From Polynucleobacter arcticus (GTDB lineage Bacteria; Pseudomonadota; Gammaproteobacteria; Burkholderiales; Burkholderiaceae), in NCBI RefSeq assembly GCF_013307205.1, contig NZ_CP028940.1:413787-477786 (forward strand): a DNA stretch of 64,000 bases. The letters run 5' to 3'. Of the stretch, positions 48,147 to 57,814 are shown piece after piece (position 1 is the stretch's first letter; each line of letters begins with the position of its first letter). A program made the translations under genes and the position numbers. The notes under the pieces were generated by a model. The model worked only from the letters and a program-made list of their open reading frames with translations, had not been told where the DNA came from and did not search any database.

Positions 48147-48896
48147 CTACTGCGCAGCGATCAGATTTAAAACTTCTGCAGCCGCAGCCAGACCGCAGGC
48201 TGCGGTTACCATCACAGTGGATCCGTAGCCAGAACATGCGAGACCCCCACTTGCAGCACCGGCGCGAGGTTCGTGTGAATAAATAGCGCGTATACCTATT
48301 TTTCTCTTGAGATTTCTAGAAAAACCATGGTCTTGTCTAAGTCCTTGACGAACCTTTGCCAACAAAGCATCTTGCTCGGTACGAGAGAGGTCATCGCAAC
48401 GTACAGAGGTGGGGTCTGATTTTCCGCCTGCTGCACCGCACATCACCAATGCGCGCCCATTGTTTGCTGCCCACACTGCTAAAGCAATTTTGGTTTGAAC
48501 TGAATCTGTTGCATCTAAAACAATCGCATTTTCCGGAATCAAGGTGTCTAAATTTTGCGGCTCCAAAAATGCGTCGCAAGTAGTTAAGGTAATTTCAGGA
48601 TTAATTTGTCGAATGCGCTCAGTCATCGCTTGCACTTTTGCTTTGCCATACTCGCCTTCAAGAGCATGAAGCTGACGATTGGTATTACTTTCAGAAATAT
48701 GATCAAAATCGATGAGGACGAGATGTCCAATGGCTGTTCGCGCTAGGGCCTCAGCAGCCCATGAGCCTACTCCACCCAATCCAGCCACCACGACAGTGGC
48801 ATGACGAAAGCGTTCACGCAACTCTGGGCCGTACAGACGTGCAACGCCCCCAAAACGACGATCATCCAAACTGCCTTCTATCTTGTCTTCTGCCAT
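48147..48896 (-). CDS. tcdA: tRNA threonylcarbamoyladenosine dehydratase (TcdA/CsdL, ThiF/E1 fold)
   Basis: 249 residues. E1-like fold with nucleotide motif VVAGLGGVGSWAAEALARTAIGHLVLIDFDHISESNTNRQLHAL; the second half has VLDATDSVQTKIALAVWAANN, then DPTSVRCDDLSRTEQDALLAKVRQGLR and the membrane-associated tail SGYGSTVMVTAACGLAAAAEVLN. TcdA dehydrates t6A to cyclic ct6A at position 37 of ANN-decoding tRNAs, using ATP. The CysE-type partner genes csdAE are not nearby. It is divergent from pdxH with a 22-base gap. The ~240-base gap toward the permease shows no gene. Confidence 0.92.
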   Translation of the reverse strand: MAEDKIEGSLDDRRFGGVARLYGPELRERFRHATVVVAGLGGVGSWAAEALARTAIGHLVLIDFDHISESNTNRQLHALEGEYGKAKVQAMTERIRQINPEITLTTCDAFLEPQNLDTLIPENAIVLDATDSVQTKIALAVWAANNGRALVMCGAAGGKSDPTSVRCDDLSRTEQDALLAKVRQGLRQDHGFSRNLKRKIGIRAIYSHEPRAGAASGGLACSGYGSTVMVTAACGLAAAAEVLNLIAAQ

Positions 48897-48918
48897 AGCT
48901 TCTCTTTATACTGAATAA

Positions 48919-49554
48919 ATGGACCCTATCGCCCAACTCCGCAAAAACTATACCTTCGGCCAGCTTTCAGAGACTGAGGTTTCACCCAATCCATTGAACT
49001 TATTTCAGGTTTGGTTTGATCAGGCAGTCAAAGCGGAATGCCCAGAACCCAATTCCATGACTTTAGCCACGGCCGACAAAGCTGGAAATCCATCAGCTCG
49101 TATTGTCTTACTAAAAGGCGCTGATGAAGCTGGCTTTACCTTTTTTACGAATTACGAAAGTCAAAAAGGTAAAGAATTAGCTATTCGCCCGCAAGCTGCC
49201 TTGCTATTTCATTGGCATGAACTGGAACGACAGATCCGCATCAAGGGGATGGTTGAACGAGTGAGCGCAGCTGAGAGTGATCAATACTTTCACTCGCGCC
49301 CAGCCGCCTCCAGAATTGGAGCCTGGGCCTCACCACAAAGCGCTGAGATCCCAAATCGAGAGTTTCTTGAGGAGGCCGAGAAGGCCTTCGCATCTGACTT
49401 TGGTGATCAACCCCCAAGACCAGAGCACTGGGGTGGATACCGCCTCCGTCCTACCGAGATTGAATTTTGGCAAGGTAGGCCATCACGCCTGCATGATCGT
49501 ATTCACTATCAACTCGAAGGCAATCATTGGCGCATTGCCCGCCTAGCCCCATAA
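48919..49554 (+). CDS. pdxH: Pyridoxamine/pyridoxine 5'-phosphate oxidase
   Basis: 211 residues, full-length PdxH. FMN/substrate motifs: [80 protein letters not shown] and the C-terminal signature [16 protein letters not shown]. It oxidises PNP or PMP to pyridoxal phosphate with FMN and O2. PLP enzymes in the window (the arginine-type decarboxylase) use its product, but that is not a regulatory link. It is convergent with msrA, whose stop lies 30 bases away. ATG at 48919 is only 22 bases from the divergent tcdA start, so the promoters must overlap. Confidence 0.96.
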   Translation: MDPIAQLRKNYTFGQLSETEVSPNPLNLFQVWFDQAVKAECPEPNSMTLATADKAGNPSARIVLLKGADEAGFTFFTNYESQKGKELAIRPQAALLFHWHELERQIRIKGMVERVSAAESDQYFHSRPAASRIGAWASPQSAEIPNREFLEEAEKAFASDFGDQPPRPEHWGGYRLRPTEIEFWQGRPSRLHDRIHYQLEGNHWRIARLAP

Positions 49555-49583
49555 AAACCCAAGGCACATTGAGTGGTATTGCT

Positions 49584-50156
49584 CTAGCGAAACTCTGGAG
49601 CAATCAAAGATTGAAACTTTGCCCTGAATTTCGCCAATTTTGGAGCAACGACCGCCATACAGTAGCCCTGCCCTGGATGCTGACGAAAGTAATCTTGGTG
49701 GTAGTCCTCAGCTGGATAAATGACAGGCGCTGAATCAATTTGCGTTACAACAGGCTTGGAATAAATCTTTGCCTCTTCTAGCTCTTTTACTACCGCATGC
49801 GCTATTGCACTCTGACTCTCGCTATGGGTAAAGATCACTGAGCGATATTGCGTGCCGTGATCGTGACCCTGGTAGTTCAAGGTTGTCGGATCATGAATCA
49901 CGAAAAAGATTTCCAATAAATCCCGAAAAGACACAACCTGGGGATCAAAATAGACATCTACAATTTCCGCATGGCCTGTAGCGCCCGAGCAAATCGACTC
50001 ATAGTCCGGATTGAGTGTTGCTCCTCCCGCATAGCCGGATACTACTGCACTTACCCCGGTAATTTGCTGATAAACAGCCTCTAGGCACCAGAAACAGCCT
50101 CCACCCAAAGTGGCGCGCTCTAGGGATGGGTGGTTTTTTTGAATAGTTTCGATCAT
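49584..50156 (-). CDS. msrA: Peptide methionine (S)-S-oxide reductase
   Basis: 190 residues. The catalytic GGGCFWCLEAVYQQITGVSAVVSGYAGG with Cys in G-C-F-W is followed by GHAEIVDVYFDPQVVSFRDLLEIFFVIHDPTTLNYQGHDHGTQYRSVIF. This is the MsrA consensus. It reduces (S)-methionine sulfoxide in proteins; electrons come from thioredoxin, whose reductase TrxB is in this window. The typical C-terminal resolving cysteine is represented by the late C in GQGYCMAVV. There is no signal peptide, so it is cytoplasmic. It is divergent from the aldehyde dehydrogenase gene. Confidence 0.96.
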   Translation of the reverse strand: MIETIQKNHPSLERATLGGGCFWCLEAVYQQITGVSAVVSGYAGGATLNPDYESICSGATGHAEIVDVYFDPQVVSFRDLLEIFFVIHDPTTLNYQGHDHGTQYRSVIFTHSESQSAIAHAVVKELEEAKIYSKPVVTQIDSAPVIYPAEDYHQDYFRQHPGQGYCMAVVAPKLAKFRAKFQSLIAPEFR

Positions 50157-50207
50157 GGCTTTATCCTAATGCCTTATTCAATCGTTTGCTTGCCCCATAT
50201 AAACCCC

Positions 50208-51611
50208 ATGTCTATAAATCGCTTTACGCTCCAATTAGAAGAAATCAAAGCCGCATACGCTGCAGAACCCAACCCTAGCTTAGAGGTTCGCCTAGAACGA
50301 ATCGGACGTATCGAGCACATGATTGCTGCTAATGAAGACAAAATCTGCAAAGTCTTAGCTGCGGACTTTGGCACCCGCCACTCGATGGAAAGCCGGCTAT
50401 TAGAGTTTCAGATGATTTATCAGGCCTGCAAACATATTCGCAAGAACCTCAAAGAATGGATGAAGCCCCAGCTAGTCCCGACTCCAGGATTTCTAGGTTC
50501 TTCTCATGCTTGGACTGAGATGCAATCTAAGGGTGTTGTGGGCATCATGAGCCCCTGGAACTACCCAGTTCAGCTAGCGCTCGTACCAGCCATTACAGCC
50601 CTTGCTGCAGGCAATCGCGTCTGGCTAAAACCTTCCGAAAGAAGCTCCCGCACTTCTGGATTTTTGGCAACATTGATCCAGGAGTATTTTCACCCTAGTG
50701 AATTTTGCGTCAGTATTGGTGGTGCAGAGCTTGCAGAATCTTTTGCGGCACTGCCTTTTGATCATCTATTTTTTACAGGCTCAGTAGATATTGGGAAAAA
50801 GATCATGCGTGCGGCTGCAGATCACCTTACTCCGATAACCTTAGAGTTAGGTGGTAAGTCCCCAGCAATTATCGACCCCTCAGCCAAAATGAAAGATGCT
50901 GCGGCCAGCATTATTTACGGCAAGCTTGTGAATGGTGGCCAAACCTGCATTGCTCCCGACTATGCAGTAATCCACGCAAGCGATTGCGATGAGTTTGTGC
51001 AAGCCCTACAAAGTGCAGCCCAACAACAATTTGCCAATCCCGAAGAATTGACTGGTGCAATTGATGAACATCAACTGATGCGTTGGCATCAACTAGTTCA
51101 CGACGCAGTCAATCGTGGAGCGCAAGCGGTTCCCCTGATTGCTGCGAGCGCCAATACACCACTCCCCTTCACTCCCGTTGCACTCCTCAATGTTTCTGAG
51201 GATGCACTCATCATGCAAGAAGAGGTCTTCGGCCCTATTCTTCCGATCGTCGCAATCAATGATGTTTCCTCGATCATCCGCTATATCAATGATCGTCCAG
51301 TGCCACTGGCGCTGTATTGGTTTGGCAAGAACAAAGAAGTGATGAAGCGTATTCTGAATGAAACACGTTCCGGTGGTGTGACAGTGAATGACACATTGCT
51401 ACATGCTGGAATCGAAGATTTACCGTTTGGTGGTGCTGGAGCTAGCGGAATGGGTGCCTACCACGGCAAAGCAGGCTTTGAAACATTTAGTCATCGCAAA
51501 TCCATCCTAGAAGTGCGAGGATTCTTTGGGCTCAACCTATTACGCGGCACCAAGTTAGCAAGACCGCCTTATGGCAAAGGTGTTGAACGCTTATTGCGTT
51601 GGCTACGCTAA
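50208..51611 (+). CDS. Aldehyde dehydrogenase, coniferyl-aldehyde type
   Basis: 467 residues from ATG 50208 (MSINRFTLQLEEIKAAY); an earlier in-frame start at 50130 would run through the divergent msrA start and is rejected. The protein is shorter than classical ALDHs and matches class 3/CalB-like forms. NAD site GIMSPWNYPVQLALVPAITALAAGNRVWLKPSE, FTGSVDIGKKIMRAAA, catalytic Glu in LELGGKSPAII and nucleophile in NGGQTCIAPDYA. A hydrophobic C-terminal end suggests weak membrane contact. Coniferyl aldehyde dehydrogenase releases ferulate from lignin aldehydes; the true substrate could also be a fatty aldehyde. It stands alone, upstream of rhlE. Confidence 0.88.
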   Translation: MSINRFTLQLEEIKAAYAAEPNPSLEVRLERIGRIEHMIAANEDKICKVLAADFGTRHSMESRLLEFQMIYQACKHIRKNLKEWMKPQLVPTPGFLGSSHAWTEMQSKGVVGIMSPWNYPVQLALVPAITALAAGNRVWLKPSERSSRTSGFLATLIQEYFHPSEFCVSIGGAELAESFAALPFDHLFFTGSVDIGKKIMRAAADHLTPITLELGGKSPAIIDPSAKMKDAAASIIYGKLVNGGQTCIAPDYAVIHASDCDEFVQALQSAAQQQFANPEELTGAIDEHQLMRWHQLVHDAVNRGAQAVPLIAASANTPLPFTPVALLNVSEDALIMQEEVFGPILPIVAINDVSSIIRYINDRPVPLALYWFGKNKEVMKRILNETRSGGVTVNDTLLHAGIEDLPFGGAGASGMGAYHGKAGFETFSHRKSILEVRGFFGLNLLRGTKLARPPYGKGVERLLRWLR

Positions 51612-51836
51612 TCGCATTAGTTACAATTAATTCGGGAAAACCCTTGTAATCCTGATATTAAAATGCCATAATAAGAAGCTTTTTTAAGCAATTTGATTCA
51701 TCGCCCCCCAGCTATATTTCAGCGTATCGTTTAGAAGTCATAAACACCGAAGTTACAAAACGCGCTGCCGCCTGTCTGATGGTCGATGCCTTTGACCATC
51801 ACACTCAATAAAAAACAGAGAGTGTATACACGGAGC

Positions 51837-51854
51837 CATCCCTTCAAGGGGATG
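51837..51854 (+). promoter_or_regulatory. Hairpin covering the rhlE ribosome-binding region
   Basis: CATCCC at 51837-51842 can pair with GGGATG (51849-51854), leaving loop-side bases CTTCAAGG-like in between. The GGGG of the only SD-like stretch (AAGGGG, 51846-51851) would be paired in the stem. A second hairpin, GATGGTC/GACCATC, lies about 40 bases upstream. This suggests structure-controlled translation of rhlE, common for cold-induced RNA helicases. Confidence 0.4.
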
Positions 51855-51863
51855 TGTAATAGC

Positions 51864-53402
51864 ATGACTTTTTCTAAAGAAACTAATCACGAGTCCACAG
51901 ACTCAAAACCGACTGGAACTGAGTTTCAGTCTTTCGCCCTCGCGGCCTCACTCCTTAAAAACGTTGCTGAACTGGGTTATACCCAAGCTACTGAAGTGCA
52001 AGCTCAGGTTATTCCTGCAGCTCTCGCTGGTGGTGACTTATTGGTCAGCAGCCAAACTGGTAGCGGTAAAACCGCAGCCTTTTTATTACCTTTAATTAAT
52101 CAACTGATTGAAGACAACCCAAACAGCTCACCTGTACCTGGTCGCGCACAACCTAAAGTGTTAGTGCTCTGCCCAACTCGTGAATTAGCTCAGCAGGTTG
52201 CCGCAGATGCAGTGAACTTAGTTCGCGGCATGAAAGGTATCCGAATTGCAACCGTCATGGGTGGCATGCCTTACGGCAAGCAAATTCAAGCATTGAAAGG
52301 TGCATTGTTAGTTGTTGCAACTCCTGGCCGTTTACTCGACTTAACCGACAGCAAAGCAATTCGCTTAGATGACGTAAAGCAACTCGTGATCGATGAAGCT
52401 GATCGCATGCTGGACATGGGATTTGCGGATGATCTCGAGGCGATCGATAAGCGTTGTGCTGCTCGTACTCAAACCTTGATGTTCTCAGCCACGTTTGCAC
52501 CAAAGATTATGTCTCTGGCCAACGAATTAACTACTAACGCTAAGCGTATTGAGCTAGCTCATGCCGGTGAAAAGCACGCAAACATCGAACAGAAGTTGCA
52601 TTGGGCTGACAGCATGTCACACAAGCATAAATTGCTCGAGCACATTTTGGCTGATGCCTCTTTGGATCAAGCAGTGGTATTTGCTAGCACTCAAATTGAA
52701 AGCGAAAAAATTGCTGACACATTGCGTGCCAATGGTTACGAAGCTAGCGCCCTACACGGTGCAATGCCTCAGGCTGTGCGTATGCGTCGTCTCGAGTCTC
52801 TACGCAAAGGTCATACCAAGATTTTGGTAGCGACTGATGTGGCCGCTCGCGGTATCGATGTACCCCGTATCAGCCACGTGATTAACTTTGGCTTACCAAT
52901 GAAGCCAGAAGACTATACGCACCGTATCGGTCGTACTGGTCGCGCGGGTCGCAATGGTGTTGCTATCACTTTGGTTGAACATCGTGATCGCGCCAAGATT
53001 CGCAATATCGAACGCTTCACACAGCAAGATATCGTTGCCTCAGTCATTGCAGGTCTTGAGCCACAAGCCAAGCCTAGCTTTGGTGGTGGTGGCGGTGGTG
53101 GCAATCGCTCAGGCGGTGGTCGTTCTGGCGGTGGTTTCGGTGGTGGCGGTCGTTCTGGCGGTGGCGGCAGCGGTGGCAATCGCTCAGGCAATCATTTCGA
53201 ATCCCGCTCTAGCGATTCACGCCCATCCGGTGATTCACGTCCTGCTGCTGGCGCCAATCGTTTTGCTGATTCACGCCCTGCACGCTCTGCAGACTCGCGC
53301 CCAACTGGTGGTAGTCGCTCTGGTGACTCACGTCCATCCGCTGGTCCACGTTTTGCTAAACCCAAAACTGGCGGTCAACGTAGAAGCTTTAGCGGCAACT
53401 AA
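51864..53402 (+). CDS. rhlE: DEAD-box ATP-dependent RNA helicase RhlE
   Basis: 512 residues from ATG 51864 (MTFSKETNHEST); earlier in-frame ATGs at 51786 and 51852 precede or overlap the SD region. Q-motif FQSFALAASLLKNVAELGYTQATEVQAQVIP, SQTGSGKTAAFLLP, PTRELAQQ, DEADRMLD, SAT and HRIGRTGRAGR are all present. Residues beyond about 395 form a low-complexity tail: a Gly-rich stretch (GGGGGGNRSGGG..RSGGG) followed by five DSRP units spaced 7-18 residues apart, ending RRSFSGN. RhlE helicases unwind RNA in ribosome assembly and RNA turnover, often at low temperature. The tail may promote RNA binding or condensate formation. Confidence 0.92.
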   Translation: MTFSKETNHESTDSKPTGTEFQSFALAASLLKNVAELGYTQATEVQAQVIPAALAGGDLLVSSQTGSGKTAAFLLPLINQLIEDNPNSSPVPGRAQPKVLVLCPTRELAQQVAADAVNLVRGMKGIRIATVMGGMPYGKQIQALKGALLVVATPGRLLDLTDSKAIRLDDVKQLVIDEADRMLDMGFADDLEAIDKRCAARTQTLMFSATFAPKIMSLANELTTNAKRIELAHAGEKHANIEQKLHWADSMSHKHKLLEHILADASLDQAVVFASTQIESEKIADTLRANGYEASALHGAMPQAVRMRRLESLRKGHTKILVATDVAARGIDVPRISHVINFGLPMKPEDYTHRIGRTGRAGRNGVAITLVEHRDRAKIRNIERFTQQDIVASVIAGLEPQAKPSFGGGGGGGNRSGGGRSGGGFGGGGRSGGGGSGGNRSGNHFESRSSDSRPSGDSRPAAGANRFADSRPARSADSRPTGGSRSGDSRPSAGPRFAKPKTGGQRRSFSGN

Positions 53403-53404
53403 GA

Positions 53405-53968
53405 ATGGTTCACCGTCGTCGCCTCCGTTCTGCATGGAATCGAGTCGATTCCGGTGAGCTCCATCAAGCGCCACGTCAGTGGCAGCCTTGGCTTAGCGAC
53501 ACGGGCTCTTTAACCCAAAAAATTGAATGTGCAATTGGACAAAAACTAGAAGTACTAGTGTTGCGAGATTGCCGGCAAAACCTGAATAGCGACGAAAGTC
53601 GCTATTTTCATTTCAAAATCTCCCGTTGCCGAATCCGAGAAGTATTACTTTGTACTAATGGTGTTCCACTAGTCATGGCACGAAGCATCATTCCCACCAC
53701 CAGCTCAAGCGGCAGTAATCAGGAGATTCTGCGCTTAGGTAAAAGACCATTGGGGGCTGCGTTGTTTGCAAAAACCCGGATGCGCTCAAAAAAGAAGTCG
53801 CCTCGAGAAATCGCCCGTTTAGATAAACAAAGTACCTTATGGAAAACCTGTTTTCAGCAGTATGCTGATTTACCGTCGGTTAGTTGGGCAAGACGAACGC
53901 TATACCGACTTAAAGGGCGCCCACTCTTAGTGAGTGAAGTATTTCTACCCGCGCTACTGCACTACTAA
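53405..53968 (+). CDS. ubiC: Chorismate pyruvate-lyase UbiC
   Basis: 187 residues. The UbiC pattern is visible end to end: PWLSDTGSLTQKIECAIGQKLEVLVL, then REVLLCTNGVPLVMARSIIPTTS (Arg of the active site in R-E-V-x-L), LGKRPLGAALF and ARRTLYRLKGRPLLVSEVFLPALL (catalytic Glu in S-E-V-F-L-P). It makes 4-hydroxybenzoate from chorismate, the first committed step of ubiquinone synthesis. The start lies two bases after the rhlE stop, so it probably reads out of that transcript. No ubiA is adjacent. The N-terminal ~20 residues are Arg-rich and poorly conserved. Convergent with hemD. Confidence 0.88.
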   Translation: MVHRRRLRSAWNRVDSGELHQAPRQWQPWLSDTGSLTQKIECAIGQKLEVLVLRDCRQNLNSDESRYFHFKISRCRIREVLLCTNGVPLVMARSIIPTTSSSGSNQEILRLGKRPLGAALFAKTRMRSKKKSPREIARLDKQSTLWKTCFQQYADLPSVSWARRTLYRLKGRPLLVSEVFLPALLHY

Positions 53969-53981
53969 ACTACTCAAGAGA

Positions 53982-54791
53982 TTAAATAGCGATCCAAGCT
54001 TGTGATGCTGCAATCAAAGCATCATCACCAGGCTCGCAAATAAGTACTTCGCCAAACCCTACCTGCTCGGCAGCATCTGCAATATTGCGATGTGGACAAA
54101 TCGCCGTAGCGAGGTCTAGAGGCAATTGCGCTTGCCCCAAATACCGTACCGCTTCAGACGAGGTCAACAGCCAAAGTGATTGCGCAAAATCGATCTCATG
54201 AATTTGATTCCAGGCCGGGCTACTGAGATCCAAGGGCACGCGCGCATATACTGAAATGGCTTCGACTCGCGCCCCTGCATTACTCAGGGTTTCAGCCAGC
54301 CAATCACGTCCACCCTCGCCTTTAAAAATCAGAACTTTTTTAGAGGGCCAATCCCAGTGCAGTGTCTGCATTTTGCTCCACAAACCCTCAGAATCCCAGC
54401 TGGTATTGTCTCGAGGAAAAATGACTTCTGTCGGCGTACTTTCGATACCGATGCCATGATTTTTTAAGGCAGACATACTACTGCCACCCATCACCCCAAT
54501 CGGTATTGGGCTTTCCGATAGATCTTGCCATGACTGCTCCAGTAAACGCATCGTGCATTCAATGGCATTCGGGCTTACGAAAATTGCTAGGTCCACAGAC
54601 TGAAGGGCTTGAGTGATTTGATGAACTAAACCACCATCATCCTTCGGTACGATAGTTAGCAAGGGTAAAGAAATAATCGTAGGTGAGCATTCTGCTTCAA
54701 TACCGGTCTTAAGTAAGCTCGCTTGCAGCGCCTCTGATAACTGCCGAGCCTGTCCGCTGGGGCGAGTAATAACAATGGTCTTGGTGCTCAT
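53982..54791 (-). CDS. hemD: Uroporphyrinogen-III synthase
   Basis: 269 residues. The two-lobed HemD fold is recognisable by its weak but typical landmarks: TIVITRPSGQARQLSEALQ at the start (phosphate-like turn), DLAIFVSPNAIECTMRLLEQSW, PIPIGVMGGSSMSALKNHGI and KVLIFKGEGGRDWLAETLSNAGARVEAISVYARV in the linker region. The family is poorly conserved. It cyclises hydroxymethylbilane to uroporphyrinogen III. It lies 22 bases downstream of hemC on the same strand, the usual pairing. The hemX gene that often follows is missing; ubiC is convergent instead. Confidence 0.9.
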   Translation of the reverse strand: MSTKTIVITRPSGQARQLSEALQASLLKTGIEAECSPTIISLPLLTIVPKDDGGLVHQITQALQSVDLAIFVSPNAIECTMRLLEQSWQDLSESPIPIGVMGGSSMSALKNHGIGIESTPTEVIFPRDNTSWDSEGLWSKMQTLHWDWPSKKVLIFKGEGGRDWLAETLSNAGARVEAISVYARVPLDLSSPAWNQIHEIDFAQSLWLLTSSEAVRYLGQAQLPLDLATAICPHRNIADAAEQVGFGEVLICEPGDDALIAASQAWIAI

Positions 54792-54813
54792 TGGTAAATG
54801 GCCTTACTAATGA

Positions 54814-55794
54814 TTATTTAGGCAAACCATGAGGTAATAGACTGGCAGCGCCCTGGGCAATTAAATCTTGCGCTACAGAAAAGCCCAAGGCTTCTGCGTC
54901 CTCAAGACTCTTCACCGAACCTTCGGCACTAGCTAAGCAACTCGATGTGCCATCTACACTGGCAACAAAAGATCGGATGTGCATCTGATCTTGATTCCAA
55001 GTGGCATAAGCAGCCAATGGCACTTCACAAGAACCTCCAAGCTGGCGTGAGACCATACGCTCAGCGGAGACTGCATACAAGGTTGGCAAGTCATTGAGGG
55101 GCGCAAGCCAAGCTTTGATATTCGGATGCTGACTCAGGGTTTCAATACCTAATGCGCCTTGCCCAGCAGCTGGGGTGTAAGGATCAATCGGTAATAAAGC
55201 ACGAATACGACTTTCCAGACCGAGGCGCTTTAATCCTGCAGCGGCCAAAATAATGGCATGGTACTCACCACGATCTAGCTTACCCATGCGGGTATCTAGA
55301 TTGCCCCTCAAGGGCTGAATTTCTAGATGCGGGAACTTGGACCTCAAAACGGATTCACGGCGCAGACTAGAAGTGCCCACTACCGCGCCTTTAGGTAGAT
55401 CCTCTAAGCTGGCGTAGTCGTTCGATACGAATGCATCATGCGCATCCTCCCGCGCCATGACGCAAGACAAGTCAAAGCCTTCAGGCATGACCATCGGAAC
55501 ATCTTTTAGGGAATGTACTGCCAAATCTGCCCGGCCATCTTCAAGAGCCGTTTCAAGCTCTTTCACAAATAAACCCTTTCCACCGACCTTAGAGAGTGCC
55601 TTATCGAGTATTTGGTCTCCCCGGGTAGTCATACCCAAGATTTGTACGTCGCATTGGGGATAGAGCTTTTTAAGGCAATCCCGGACGTGTTCAGCCTGCC
55701 ACATGGCAAGCCGGCTCTCGCGGGAGGCGATTACCAGACGCTTAGGGGCAGTGGAGATGGTACTTATAGAGCTAGAAATGGGAGTTTGGGACAT
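54814..55794 (-). CDS. hemC: Hydroxymethylbilane synthase (porphobilinogen deaminase)
   Basis: 326 residues. [23 protein letters not shown] at the start, [38 protein letters not shown] (conserved Asp and Lys), [48 protein letters not shown], and the dipyrromethane-cofactor Cys in [14 protein letters not shown]. It joins four porphobilinogens into hydroxymethylbilane. It is 22 bases ahead of hemD. It is divergent from argH with 44 bases between the two start codons, so the promoters are back to back. Confidence 0.96.
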   Translation of the reverse strand: MSQTPISSSISTISTAPKRLVIASRESRLAMWQAEHVRDCLKKLYPQCDVQILGMTTRGDQILDKALSKVGGKGLFVKELETALEDGRADLAVHSLKDVPMVMPEGFDLSCVMAREDAHDAFVSNDYASLEDLPKGAVVGTSSLRRESVLRSKFPHLEIQPLRGNLDTRMGKLDRGEYHAIILAAAGLKRLGLESRIRALLPIDPYTPAAGQGALGIETLSQHPNIKAWLAPLNDLPTLYAVSAERMVSRQLGGSCEVPLAAYATWNQDQMHIRSFVASVDGTSSCLASAEGSVKSLEDAEALGFSVAQDLIAQGAASLLPHGLPK

Positions 55795-55838
55795 AACAAT
55801 TTAAAATAATCAAAGACCTACACCAATATACTGCGTTT

Positions 55839-57257
55839 ATGAGCTCATCAAATAATTCCCTCGCCAACAAAGCCCAAGCTTGGTCGGCCCGTTTTACCGA
55901 ACCCGTCGACGAACTAGTTCAGCGTTATACCGCCTCCATTGGCTTTGATCAACGCTTTGCCTTAGTAGATATTGCCGGATCTTTAGCCCACGCTGAAATG
56001 CTAGCTACCCAAAAGATTATTAGCGCGCAAGATTTAGCAGATATTCAAAAGGGTATGGCTCAGATCAAGAGTGAAATCGAAGCTGGTGAATTTCATTGGC
56101 AACTCGCTTTAGAAGACGTTCATCTGAACATTGAGGCTCGCCTCACCGAATTGGTTGGCGACGCTGGTAAGCGTCTGCATACTGGTCGCTCACGTAACGA
56201 CCAAGTAGCAACAGATCTGCGTCTGTGGTTGCGTGATAGTGTTGATCAAATTGCGGGCACCCTAAAGACCTTGCGCATTGCCTTGCTAGATCTTGCGGAG
56301 ACACACGCTGCCACGATCATGCCTGGCCATACTCACCTACAAGTTGCCCAGCCAATCACTTTTGGTCATCACTTGATGGCTTATTACGAAATGTTTAGCC
56401 GTGATGCTAGTCGCTTAGCTGATTTACGTACTCGCTTTAATCGCCTGCCATTAGGTGCGGCTGCTTTAGCTGGAACCACCTACCCAATCGATCGCGAGCA
56501 AGTCGCTAAGGCCCTCGGTTTTGACGGGATCTGCAACAACTCACTTGATGCCGTATCTGATCGTGACTTTGCAATTGAGTTCTGCGCCTTTGCATCTATT
56601 TTGATGATGCATGTTTCACGACTCTCTGAAGAATTGGTACTGTGGCTGAGTCCACGCTTTGGCTTTATTGATTTGCCAGATCGCTTTTGCACTGGTAGTT
56701 CGATCATGCCGCAGAAAAAGAACCCCGATGTACCGGAATTAGCGCGCGGTAAAACAGGTCGCGTATACGGTGATTTGATCTCTCTATTGACATTGATGAA
56801 GAGTCAGCCACTGGCCTACAACAAAGATAACCAAGAAGACAAGGAGCCTTTGTTTGATGCGGTCGATACCGTGCAAGATACTTTACGCATCTTCGCTGAT
56901 ATGGTTCCACACATACAGGTTAAGGCAGATGTGATGAAAGCAGCTGCTGAAGAAGGCTTTGCAACTGCTACTGATCTTGCTGATTACTTGGTTAAAAAAG
57001 GTTTAGCATTCCGTGACGCTCATGAAGCAGTAGCCCATGCGGTAAAGGCCTGTGTTGGTCGTAATTGCATGTTGACTGATCTCAGCCTTTCTGAATTGCG
57101 CTTTGCTTGCGGCTTGGATAATCGTCCTGAACTCATGGGCGACGATGTGTTTGCTCTATTGACTGTAGATGGGTCCGTTAATTCACGTCAGCATGCTGGC
57201 GGCACCGCCCCAGTCCAAGTACTCGCTGCCATCAAACGGGGTCGCGCAGATCTTTAA
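55839..57257 (+). CDS. argH: Argininosuccinate lyase
   Basis: 472 residues, fumarase superfamily. Signatures: [82 protein letters not shown] and [26 protein letters not shown] (the flexible substrate-binding loop). It splits argininosuccinate into arginine and fumarate, the last step of arginine synthesis, and thus provides the arginine for cyanophycin, whose synthetases are 18 kb to the left. It stands alone among arginine genes. A TRAP transporter follows five bases after its stop, an adventitious link or an operon. Confidence 0.96.
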   Translation: MSSSNNSLANKAQAWSARFTEPVDELVQRYTASIGFDQRFALVDIAGSLAHAEMLATQKIISAQDLADIQKGMAQIKSEIEAGEFHWQLALEDVHLNIEARLTELVGDAGKRLHTGRSRNDQVATDLRLWLRDSVDQIAGTLKTLRIALLDLAETHAATIMPGHTHLQVAQPITFGHHLMAYYEMFSRDASRLADLRTRFNRLPLGAAALAGTTYPIDREQVAKALGFDGICNNSLDAVSDRDFAIEFCAFASILMMHVSRLSEELVLWLSPRFGFIDLPDRFCTGSSIMPQKKNPDVPELARGKTGRVYGDLISLLTLMKSQPLAYNKDNQEDKEPLFDAVDTVQDTLRIFADMVPHIQVKADVMKAAAEEGFATATDLADYLVKKGLAFRDAHEAVAHAVKACVGRNCMLTDLSLSELRFACGLDNRPELMGDDVFALLTVDGSVNSRQHAGGTAPVQVLAAIKRGRADL

Positions 57258-57262
57258 ACGGT

Positions 57263-57814
57263 ATGGGTTTTTGGGGAACGCTCTCAACCGGAATTGACCG
57301 CCTCAATCAATTTCTAGGCAAGGTAGCCAGCGTGATGATTTTGCTATCTTGCGTGATATCGGCTGGCAACGCCTTACTTCGCTACAGCTTAGATATGAGC
57401 AATAACTGGCCACTAGAATTACAGTGGTACCTCTTTGGCGCTGCCGTCATGCTCGGCGCCTCCTACACTCTTAAACTAAATGAACATGTTCGAGTCGATC
57501 TCATTTACTCACAGCTATCGGATCGCGGACGCCTCTATACCGATCTCTTTGGTTTGATCTTTTTTTTGATGCCCGCTTGCATCTTATTTACCTGGCTATC
57601 TTGGACAGCTCTGTTTTACCCATCGTGGTTAGTCTCAGAGCATTCAGCCAATGCAGGTGGCTTGTTACGCTACCCCATTAAGTTTATTGTGCCGTTTGGC
57701 TTTTTTATGCTGAGCCTCCAAGGGATTTCAGAGATCATTAAACGTATCGGCTTCCTAACAGGCAAAAACACCCTGCCAGCCGCCGATCTCCATTATAAAA
57801 AGCCCATGCAATGA
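57263..57814 (+). CDS. TRAP transporter small membrane subunit (DctQ)
   Basis: 183 residues with four hydrophobic helices, matching DctQ: LGKVASVMILLSCVISAGNALLRYSLDMSNNWPLELQWYLFGAAVMLGASYTLKLNEHVRVDLIYSQL. This N-R-Y...W-x-E-L-x-x-Y-x-F-x-x...H-V-R-V-D run is the family signature. It is the small integral membrane partner of DctM. The stop overlaps the DctM start by four bases (ATGA), a tight pair. The periplasmic DctP binding protein, required for function, is not next to these genes. Confidence 0.9.
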   Translation: MGFWGTLSTGIDRLNQFLGKVASVMILLSCVISAGNALLRYSLDMSNNWPLELQWYLFGAAVMLGASYTLKLNEHVRVDLIYSQLSDRGRLYTDLFGLIFFLMPACILFTWLSWTALFYPSWLVSEHSANAGGLLRYPIKFIVPFGFFMLSLQGISEIIKRIGFLTGKNTLPAADLHYKKPMQ

